Shown here piece after piece: positions 11,501 through 23,500 of a stretch of 64,000 bases of DNA (positions are counted from its first letter, which is position 1; the number at the start of each line of letters is the position of its first letter). Source of the DNA: Tachypleus tridentatus (Eukaryota > Arthropoda > Merostomata > Xiphosura > Limulidae). The position numbers were made by a program, and so were the translations under genes. The stretch lies in NCBI RefSeq assembly GCF_004210375.1, contig NC_134834.1:161653290-161717289 (forward strand), in the 5' to 3' direction. The notes beneath the pieces are model-generated. The model was given only the letters and a program-made list of their open reading frames with translations. It searched no databases and had not been told where the DNA came from.

Positions 11501-14500
11501 GGAGAGTATTTTGAAATTTCTCTTTAAACAACAGTATAGATGGTATTCTAGTATTTACGTTCACGCATACTGTTGTTTATTATTACACTCGTGAATTTTC
11601 TACAGTTTTAGTAAATAGGCGGGAATTTCGCAGTATAAATTTAACAGTATAAGTTCTGTACATTTATAAATAATTTAAACAAACATCGATATTAGAACAC
11701 ATAATGATCCATCACTCCTCCCTCCTTAGAGAATTAAAAAATTGAGACTTATAAACTGACGCTAGACAATTTTTAATTTAGATATATGTATACATTGCGA
11801 ACAATATATTAAATATAACAAATTACCAAAGAATTATACAACCTCAATAATCATGACAATATATAACACAGTTAATACAAATAATGCGAAAGGCTTATCA
11901 AATTTAGTTGCTATCAACGTAGGGCAAGTGCACGATAATGATTTGGACTTTCCAAAAGCATATTGAGATGTTTCAGACCACTTGAATTTTTTCTTCAATA
12001 CGTTTGTTAGTGTTACAGCGATGTCAACAAAAAGTTTACAAAACTTTCTGTAATAACCTGCCATTTCCAAAAGTCTCATCGAACGTTTATTGTTGTTAAA
12101 GTTGGATAATTCACAGTACAACCAACTTTACTTTGAACATCAGAATTATTCAATTTGACGTTGCATTCATCTCTGATATTTTCAAATTTACAAATGCCTG
12201 AGTTAAAGCGACTGTCATCAGTATCAGAATTCTCAATGGCTAAAATAGTTTCGAATGTATCTCAGATATGATAGGGCTATATTACGCAATTGAGTTGTCT
12301 TTCGACGATCGCTTTTTTTTTCACATCATAGTCTCTATCATTAACATTTTGAACAACCTCATTGGGACCAGGATATCTAGTTTTGAGTGGATGTTTCATA
12401 GTAGGTGACAATACTAACTTCATGTCACCAGGGCAGAACTTACGCTCTTCAGCTTTGCAGCCATAAGCATTTTTAATTTTATCATGGGATGTCTTGAGCT
12501 AATTCACAAGCACTTAAGAGTCTAGACAGAAACTTGGAAAGGTAAACCAATAAGTACATTTCTTTCGGGTCAACTTCCAACTATTGTTCCTTCAGCAGCT
12601 TCAAAGAACTATGCACTGAATAGCGAAACACTAACTCAAATGTGCTAAACCATAATGATTCCTGAACCAACTCATGAATTGCTAATAATAAATTAACTTC
12701 TTCATCCCAATAATTTTCGTTATTGAGACAGTAAGTCCGCATCACTTTTTTCCAAGATAGAATGGAATCTCCAAAGAGCACCTTGTGATTCTAGATGGTA
12801 TACACTGGATTTGATCTGTTTAGTACCGAGCTGATAAACAACCTGTTGAAACAACCCTGACATAAAATCTGATCCCTGATCAGATTGAATTTTTTTAGCA
12901 AGATAACAAAAGCAAAGAAGTTAATCAGAGCCTTAGAGTTTTTTTTTATTGAAATGTTTCTCAAAGGGATTTATTATGTTACAAATTACAATTTAAAGAT
13001 AATAAACTAAGTTATAATGTAATTTAGATTAATACTTTATTATTATTTTTCAGATTATCTAAGAAGGTCGAAACGTTCTCCTGTAGTTTATTTTAATTAA
13101 AGTTTTAATACCCGTGTGTGCGTTATCTTATAGCAAAGCCACATCTGGCTATCTGCTGAGCCCACCGATGGGAACCGAACCCCTGATTTTAACACTGTAT
13201 ATCCGTAGACTTACCGCTGTACTAGCAGGGGGCTTTAATACCCTATCCAGATGTCTTTAGAATACATTTATTAACAGAAGTGCTAATTTAGCGATTTTCC
13301 ACCTTCTGTATTTCGAATTGTGGTAATCCAAACTAACACATATTTCCAGTGGGTGTGCTTACCGGCCTTTCACTTTTCATACAAAATTTCAAGGCAATAC
13401 GTTAAGGAACAACTGAAATATAACATCTAATTTTGATTGAATTTTTTTTTTTTTTCATATGGAATCTTTTTATGATAGAAAAACATATTTAACTTTTACG
13501 GTATTTTTGGTGTTTGTTTGTTTGTTTTTTAATTTGGTACCCTGATGGATCTTTTTAACCTACAACTTGGAGTCTCATTACATGTGTTAAGTTGTTCGAA
13601 AACAGACTGCTCGAATTTGACGAAAGGTTTTGCGCACGTAAACTATCAGTCTAATATTTTTTCTGCAGTTTCACCTGATTATTGGTGTGTTTTGAATTTT
13701 GCGCAAAGCTACACGAGGGCTATCTGTGCTGGCCGTCCCTAATTAAGCAGAGTAAGGCTAGAGGGAATGCCGCTAATCATCACCACCTCCACCGCCAACT
13801 TTTGGGCTAATCTTTTACCAACGAATAGTGGGATTGATCGTCGCAATATAAAGCCATCACGGCTGAAAGGGCAAGCATATTTGGTGCGATGAGATTTGAA
13901 CTCGCGACTCTCAGATTAGGAGTCCAGTGCCTTGACCACCTGACGATGCTGGGCCATCCACCTGATTATAAAACTAGACTTATTTTAGTTTTGTCATTGG
14001 GATTAAACACAACTGATTTAAAGAGGTAAAACTACATGGTTTAAGGACGTGAAGACTCTAAGTATCGGTTATACCAGACAAACTAGATTAACAGTTTCTA
14101 GCTCAAGTTTTTCAAAAGAGTCATGCAGGTGAACTGTTATTACTGATTATTCATTCCCAACTTTTGAGCACGTATTTACTAAATTGTGTCAAATTATCCT
14201 AGCTAAAGATTGCTTAGAATTGCATGATATTAGCTTGGGTAATTAACAAGTGTAATGATGCATGATACAACAAATGTTTATTCATTGGTTAGCCAGGCCG
14301 TGTTTTTGTTCAACTTGGGGAAGGTGATGAGTTAAACAAAATGCACAGCCTGGCTAACTAATGAGTGGATATTTACTGTGAAAGTCTTATCAATGCTATA
14401 AGTGTATAATGCTACCAGCTTGACCACTAATTTTGATTTCATTTCTTTAAGTTGCATGCAGAATTTTTTTTGACTACTCTTTTCTTCACAATTAAGGTAT

Positions 14501-17500
14501 TTTTTATTAATTTTGAGGTCTTTGTATATTGGAAAATTGTTGATATATTAGTGTATGTACTTTTAATTACATATACACCTGTTGGAGAAGTATTGTTATA
14601 TACATTTTAATTTTTTTAATATTGTGCATCAACTGTATCAGCTGCAGAGAAAGCTAGTTCAGTAAATGTGTTCTTTATAAAATTTATATATTTGCTTCAA
14701 ACAAAAAAACAAATAATCTGTTATCATATTTGGATGTTTGAGTACCGGAATAGTTTGTCTTACTTTATTTAAAATAAAATAGCATGTCAATATGAACTGT
14801 TACTTTTACATTGTATACCAAATGTTTTGACTGATAAGAAATATAGAAGAGAAAGCTAGCTCATTGTGTATGCTAGTAATTTAAAAATGAAGGCTAATTT
14901 AAATAAGCCAAGTTGTATGAGGGTACAAGTGATAAACAATGCTGTAGTTACCTAAATGTGGTCTTAGTGTAATACACGTAGCTTCAATATTACAATTTTA
15001 AAAGTACTAGTTTATAATTCTCAGTCAACAAATGAGTCCATGTACTTTTATTAATGGTAATTTTTCATTTATCACAATTTTCAAAGAAAGAGATACATTT
15101 TAAAGCCACATATTGAAACCACTTGATGTGATTAAGTGATTAATAATTTATTTAACAACTTTCATTCTTCAGTACTTACTGCTTATCTGTAAACCAAATA
15201 TTCAGATTTGTTTCTGTGCTTAAAGTTTGTACAAAATGTGTAACTAAAATGTTTATAATTTTTTATCTATTGTATTCAGAAAACATTGCATTTGTTGTCT
15301 TTTTGTGTGTTTTATAAATTTTTGTTCATTAACTTAATACATGTTGTATTTATGAATAAAGATGGTGAGAAAGAGAAAATCTACAAGTCATTGCTACAAA
15401 ATGTTGAGGGATTTCAACTCTCCATTCTTCAACACATACGGCCAGAAGAACGAGTACACCTTCCTAACCCTGAAGGTACCACATTTTCATTAATTTGTAC
15501 TTCTGAATAACATTTAGATATACTATTTTAATAAGTCAGAATTACCAAGTGATGTTACAAAGAGTTTAACATCATTAATTTGTACTTCTGAATAACATTT
15601 AGATATACTATTTTAATAAGTCAGAATTACCAAGTGATGTTACAAAGAGATTAACATCATTAATTTGTACTTCTGAATAACATTTAGATATACTATTTTA
15701 ATAAGTCAGAATTACCAAGTGATGTTACAAAGAGATTAACATCATTAATTTGTACTTCTGAATAACATTTAGATATACTATTTTAATAAGTCAGAATTAC
15801 CAAGTGATGTTACAAAGAGATTAACATCATTAATTTGTACTTCTGAATAACATTTAGATATACTATTTTAATAAGTCAGAATTACCAAGTGATGTTACAA
15901 AGAGATTAACATCATTAATTTGTACTTCTGAATAACATTTAGATATACTATTTTAATAAGTCAGAATTACCAAGTGATGTTACAAAGAGATTAACATCAT
16001 TAATTTGTACTTCTGAATAACATTTAGATATACTATTTTAATAAGTCAGAATTACCAAGTGATGTTACAAAGAGATTAACATCATTAATTTGTACTTCTG
16101 AATAACATTTAGATATACTATTTTAATAAGTCAGAATTACCAAGTGATGTTACAAAGAGATTAACATCATTAATTTGTACTTCTGAATAACATTTAGATA
16201 TACTATTTTAATAAGTCAGAATTACCAAGTGATGTTACAAAGAGATTAACATCATTAATTTGTACTTCTGAATAACATTTAGATATACTATTTTAATAAG
16301 TCAGAATTACCAAGTGATGTTACAAAGAGATTAACATCATTAATTTGTACTTCTGAATAACATTTAGATATACTATTTTAATAAGTCAGAATTACCAAGT
16401 GATGTTACAAAGAGATTAACATCATTAATTTGTACTTCTGAATAACATTTATATATACTATTTTAATAAGTCAGAATTACCAAGTGATGTTACAAAGAGA
16501 TTAACATCATTAATTTGTACTTCTGAATAACATTTATATATACTATTTTAATAAGTCAGAATTACCAAGTGATGTTACAAAGAGATTAACATCATTAATT
16601 TGTACTTCTGAATAACATTTAGATATACTATTTTAATAAGTCAGAATTACCAAGTGATGTTACAAAGAGATTAACATCATTAATTTGTACTTCTGAATAA
16701 CATTTAGATATACTATTTTAATAAGTCAGAATTACCAAGTGATGTTACAAAGAGATTAACAGTAGTATTTTTTAAATATTAGTATTTTGCATTTCATTAA
16801 TGTATAAGGTAACTATATCTCTTAGTTATAATAGTGTATATATTTTTGTGTTATGCCATTTAGTAAACTATTGGATGCTTGAAAATATTTTTAAAGTACT
16901 TAATGAGTTTCATTAAATTGTTTTTATGTAAAAGTCTCTTGTAATGTAACAATAATGTAATAAAAATGATGATTATAATGATGTGGTTGAAAAATATTTT
17001 TTGTGTGTAAATGATATGAGCCCTTGTAATATAACAGTTTAAGCTGTGAATCATGAACCTTAATTGTTGTACCTTATAATTAGTGCTTGTATACAATGAA
17101 ATTTAATTATAATGTATTTACTTTACAAGACAAAACAAATGGTTTTCTATTTCAGCTTTATATATTTTTATATTTTTAGTGTAATGTTTATTTAGTTCTG
17201 TTCTATTCTACAGGGTGTTCAGAAAGTCACTGTGCAGTTTTATAATCATATTTTATTCAGTCTGTTTCAAGCCAGCAACTGATATCAGTCTTTAAAACAA
17301 AATAAGAAGGACCCAGGCCTGTATTGATGCCAACAGGGGTCACTTTCAACATTGTTTATAATTGCCATTCATATTTACCTCCTGTATTCTATATTGAAAC
17401 ATGTCTGTTAATAAATATATAAGTGCACAGTGACTTTCCGAACACCCTGTATATAGAGGCTGAATACACCAGTTAAATTAAGAACAGATAACATTGTTAT

Positions 17501-20500
17501 TGTAACTAAAAGACAGTAAACTGATCATATTATAATAATCATCAGTAAAAGAATAAATCTTATGTTCAAAATATAAAAACATAAATGAGATAATTATAGA
17601 TTTTAACAACTTTTCTTTTGATTATTAATGAAATGGAGTGAGATAAGTAGCTGTTATTGTAACTATTAATTATGAACAGTAATGTCCAGTATTTTTTCAT
17701 CATAAACTGCTGCACACTCGCATACTTTAAAGGTGAATCTCCAATTTTCATGCATAAGGCTATTATTTCTGTCTTTCTGTTATCTTTGAAATCCTCTCTT
17801 GTCCATGGCTTGTTGATGTACATTCTATCATTGAAATGATTTAACAAAAGGAAGTCCAATGCTGACAAATCCAGGAAATGTAGAGATCAGTTTATATATT
17901 TATTACCAGATATAACTTTGTTTGGGAACAGTTCACACAACACTGCCATTGTTGCTTCTCTATGACAGGTAGCTCTATCAAGTTAGAACCCTATAACTAC
18001 CATTGTTGGTGTGTTCAGAAGGAACAATTTTAACACACATTTCTCATAAATAATAAATTTTGCTTTTAATGCACTTTTAGTTTCTTTGAAACCCATAAAT
18101 GTTACTTTTATTTACTTATTAAAGCTGTTAACACCATGTGCCATTTCCACTTCATTGAGATATTTTAATAGTTTTCAAATGAATTAGATTGAATTAAATT
18201 TGAATCTTTATGTTGAATAGAAAGTTTATTATTGTTACCAAACATAAATCTATGTGAAAAGTTGCATCAGAATCATGTGTCAAGCAATCATTTCATAGTT
18301 TACTTCACTGAAATGCAGGAAAAGTCTGCCCAAAGATATAGTTGTGGGAAATTTAGTATTTTATAGGATCCTTCCAGTGCATCAATGGTAGTTGTATAGA
18401 TTTACAAGAGTAAAATCTGGTGTTTGATTCTCTGTGGAGGACAGAGCACCAATAACATATTGTTGCCTTGTCCTGAAACAACAACTGTTGGATAGTTGTG
18501 AGTTCTTTGCTTAGTCATACAGAAATATAAATTATTTTCCATGAAAATTTAAGAAAGAATCCAAAACATTTATTTACTTTAAATAACACTATATATATTT
18601 TTAATACTGGTAATTTTTTATCTTTAGCTAAATTTTAAGTTTTTTTTTTTTTTTCTGTATGCTTATTTGAACTTCAAGAAGCAATATTTTTCAGGATGAG
18701 TTATGTTAGGCTCTCTTTGAGTAATGTATAGGATAGTGCAAGTAATTATAAGTTTTAGAAAGTAACAGCATGTGTATGTGTATAGTATACCAAAAATGAG
18801 AAGTCATGGTAATAATATACCAAAAGAATCTTAATTACATACCACTTCTTATATATGTAAAATTTAGCAATGATTAACAGGCTGAAAAGACATATTCAAA
18901 ACATGTCTTTGATGTTTTGCAATCAACTAAAATATATTCAGTGTTTTCCTTTTATAATGTAGATTTACAACTGGAGAGAATACACTATAATCTGATGAAC
19001 GGTGTGGAAAAGTTTGATAAATCAAATCTGCATCGTGTCAAGACAACAGAGAAAACTGTTCTACCAAATTTAGAAGGTAGAGTGACAAAATTAGGGCTGT
19101 GTTTCTTGTTAACTGTTTGTTGCTTGAACCATTGTTATTTTGTTAAAGCTTAAGACTTGTGTAGTGCAGTATGTAAATGTTTTCCAAGAACTCTGCTTTC
19201 AACAAAATAGTCAAAACTCTTGATACTAAATATTATACAAGCTGTAGATATTTAAATAATTTTTATATAATAAGATGCATATACATTTTTTTTGCAAACT
19301 GGTCGTTTACATATTAGTGAGCCTTGTCCATCTAATTTCTGTAAAATGCCCAAGTTTAAGTATTAAAACTTAAAGTTAATAGGATTCAAAGGTTTTGAAA
19401 AAAAATAATATTAGTGTGTAGAGCAAAATTTTTTTAATATTTTTTAACTGATGTGTTTTTATTTCTGTCTGATGGAACAATAAAGTGAGTTTTCATCTTG
19501 ATTTATTACATATTTTAGGGGGAAGAGAAAAGATTGGGTAAATCTAATTAATTGGCAGTAAGGGAAGAGGCTGCAGATGAATGCTATATTGAAACAATAA
19601 GCAATGCTCATGTAGTATAACTTTGTGGAAGTCACTCCTTCCTTTTTTTCTTTTTTGTGTGTGTATTATTATTTTGTGTTCTATCACTGAGTGGGTTTTT
19701 TGGATTACATGGTGAAAATAAGGCAAAGATCATTCCATGCAATAATAATTTATTTCATAAGTACACAATCCAACTTGATTTATAGGCCTAACTTCAAATA
19801 CGTTGTGTCAACAGAAATTCTGAGACTATGGCACATAAGCCTAACTTATTTAATTTTGACTAATAAATAAATATAAAATTACCTATTAAGTAAACCTCAG
19901 GATGGACTTAAAACTGACACTAACAACACTGATACTGTACTGACTTAATCAATGAATAATCAATAACTTGTTTTCTGCTCTACAACTGATAAAATAATTT
20001 TTATCTTTTTATCTTCTACCTTTGTAAGATTTGATTGTTTTTAAAATACCCTACAGATATGAAACCATGATTTTTAGCATTATAAACTCACAAAAATACG
20101 GGTGAATCTCTGTTACAATTTGAAGTTATTGTTCTGTATTAGGGTTTTCAGGGGAAATTTATGTTGAGTATGTTTACGCATGTATTATATGTTCATGTGT
20201 AATGTTTTGTACGTGAAGATTCCTTGTGTCATATCTTGAGTAGATTATGTATTGAACCATAAGTTAATCATTTCATGTAAAATCTTCTGAATACCATAGA
20301 TTCTTCTTCAATCTGTTGTGCTGATATTTAAAAAAATCTTAAATTTCATAATTTTACTCCTTTTTTTTCATCTTTAGTTTATAAAATCAGTTATCCTGGA
20401 CTTGCCATTATTTTTAGGTATTTCAATCATTCAACTGTATTTACAAATAGAAAATAATATCTTAAACATGAATTTAAATTTTATATACATACACATGTAA

Positions 20501-23500
20501 CAAAATGTAATTATAAAATTGTTGTTTAAGTAGTAGGACACATGAGTTACAATGTTGTTTCTATGAATTAGCTAGATATATCATTATTTTAAACAATAAA
20601 TCATATTGAGAGAATGAAAAGAAAATGGGAATCTCATAAAGCTCGTAAGTAAAACATAAAATATTATGATTGCAAAGATAGGAAAAAAGTGTTACCTGTG
20701 AACTATTAGGTAAGCTACTTTTCAGAATCTGTAAAGTATAGGGTTATTCTTTTGGAATTAGCTTCACTTAATTGATTTTAAAGAACTTTGTAGAGATACC
20801 AGCTTTTCTAAAATCTCTTATAAAGTGACCACATTTATCTACAAAAATATGTTATTAGATAAAATTTGGAAGTTTGCTAAAAAAATTTTTAAAAAATGCT
20901 ATGAATGCCAGCAAAATAAAACTGAAACCTAATTAGAATACTGATATGAGTTTTTCTGTCATTTAAGAATAACAAACTTGGAGTGTCAGTCTTTTATGTT
21001 TTGTTAATTCTTTAATCATCTGGGCATTATTATGCTGATATATTATTGCTTTTTTAGAAATTTACACAAAGTAGTTTCCTTTTAAATAGTTTTACAATGA
21101 GCCAGGAATTCTAACTGAGGTCCGAATTAAGGCATGCTGTTTTGTATTGGAGTTCAGTTAGTAGTTTTCTGCCAATTGAGAACACATTAATTAAATGACT
21201 GGCAAATTAAACAATCTGAACAATATGTTTTCAGTTTAGCAGTTGACCCAATGTTTAATTCTCAACTCAATATTAAGATTTAGTTTGAGTGGTTCTTTAA
21301 TCTGACAATTTAATGTTGTGAGTGGTTTGTATAAGCTTAAGACTTCATACAATTCAAACGTTTTGTTGTAAGCTACATAGTGGATGTTTGTTTTCTAGAG
21401 GTTGAATGACACAATTTACAGAAATTTCAATAAAATTAAAAATATGAAAGTTTATATGCTTGGTAGAAGTAATAGTATGATAAAAGTATAAGAATCAGTG
21501 AAACAGTAAGTTATAAATGAATCAGTTCAGCACAAGTCAGTAAACTGTTCATTTTCTTCATGCAGTTAGTAAGCTAATCAGTGAGTGTATAAGTTTATTT
21601 TTATTCATCAGTTAACAAGGTAGCTTATTTGTATGCTAAGTGTAACATTAGTTTAAGAATTTCTATTGAAATATTGATTATGAACTAAGTAACACAAGTG
21701 AATATATCCTGTAGTAAATGTTACTGTGGAAATAAGTTATTTTTTTATTATTACTTATGCTTGGCATTATTTTGACCGAGTAATCCAAAAGAGCATGGCC
21801 AGTGAAAGATCATATTACAATTACATGATGAATTTAAATTCAGTGTGCACACACTTCTTAAGTCGTGGTTTGAGAATATTGCAAACTTATGTGTTTAAGT
21901 CAGAAGATGTACTATTTTTGCTCACTACTTTGTTGAAAACCAAGAATTCCATCAGTGTATAAAGTGTTGCACTTAGTTTCATAAGATGAAAGCTACTAGT
22001 AATATATTTACTAATTTATTCATAAACAATACACAAAGGCTTATTGCTCTCATCTAAACTTATCAACTGCTGTGATAGTATATTACTTTGTTGGTTATTA
22101 GTTTAAAGCAGTTTACACTTATTTTAATAAAAGCTTTCATGTGAATGTCAGTTTTTAACACTTGGTTACAATCAGTACAACATTAAACTTCTACTATGAG
22201 TTTGTTTGTTTTTTTCAAAAAGATGATAATTAGTGAATAATAGATAAGACCCCACTCAGATTTGATTTTATTCTGTAAAACAGTTTACATTTACATACTA
22301 CCACAAATATCCTGTATGGCAGCTTAATATAATGCATAGCAAGAAATCAACACTCTAAAAATATAAGATAATCAGACTTTACTACACAAAGTGAGTAGGA
22401 ACTTGTAACTTTTTTTTAAAAAATCATTTCTACATTTTAACTTACAGATATTAAACAAGAAAAATATCAGCAGAATCTGCTAGAAGAAATCAAAAGATGT
22501 GATAATTCTAAGATGAAGGACAGTTAAATGACTGTGAAAAATCCTTTACTTACTAAGGATGGTAAGATAGTATCTCATAATCAAAGAAAGCAAAATGTGA
22601 TTTAATTTAATAAAAAGATAATTTAACAAGCTAAATACTGTCTTAAGAAAAATAACATCACTTCGAAGATTACTATAACAAACATGTACTGTATTGCTAG
22701 TGTAATTCAGTATTGTTACTTGTATAATGTACAACCAGTGTTTTTTAATAGTAGATGTAGGCAGTATATTCAGCATATGGATTAAGTTGTTGTTTTTTAT
22801 GAAATTCTACTATTTTTCTTAATTTTCACACAATGTTTCAAGCTACATGCTGAGTCAGTCATTTATCAGGTCTGATGAAGAACTCAGGATGAACCTGAAA
22901 GATCAAGAAAAATGAAAGAAAAATCAGTATTACAAAAACAAATAACAATTCTTTTCAGTTTAAAGTCAGTTTTTTCTATTAATTCATAACCTTTCTTATC
23001 ACAATTCCAAAGATGATCAAATTCCAGCATTTATATAGTTTTACTTGTAGTAGATATATTAACGTTTAAAATTCATATTAACCAGATTTCTGATGTAGAC
23101 TCTGAGTTAGATAGAATTATATGTAAATTCTTATATGTCAGTAAGTATATATAATCTATACTCAGACTGTAGCACTAGTTATGTGCAGGAGATAATCAAA
23201 GTGTGTAGTCCTAAATAACATATTTTGTTTGTGTATGGTCTAATGATAGATTTGTTAAGACTGTGGTTATATGGAAAATTGTTGTGTCAATGAAACCTTG
23301 TATTGTTGTTTGCTTACTACATAAATTTCAAAAAAAAAATTTTTTTCTCTTTATTCTGTATTGTATACTTCCTTTTATTTTGAATTATCCTTACTTTTTA
23401 TTTTAATATATGTCTAGTATTTTTACAATTCAAATAATTATTACCATTGGTGGGATCTTTATGAATAGCAATCTTAATAAACTCATGGGCATCCTTTTTA

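Noticed and set aside
15488-16761. CRISPR-like regular repeats
   Set aside because: The whole 85-bp unit is repeated without variable spacers, in a eukaryotic intron; it is a minisatellite.
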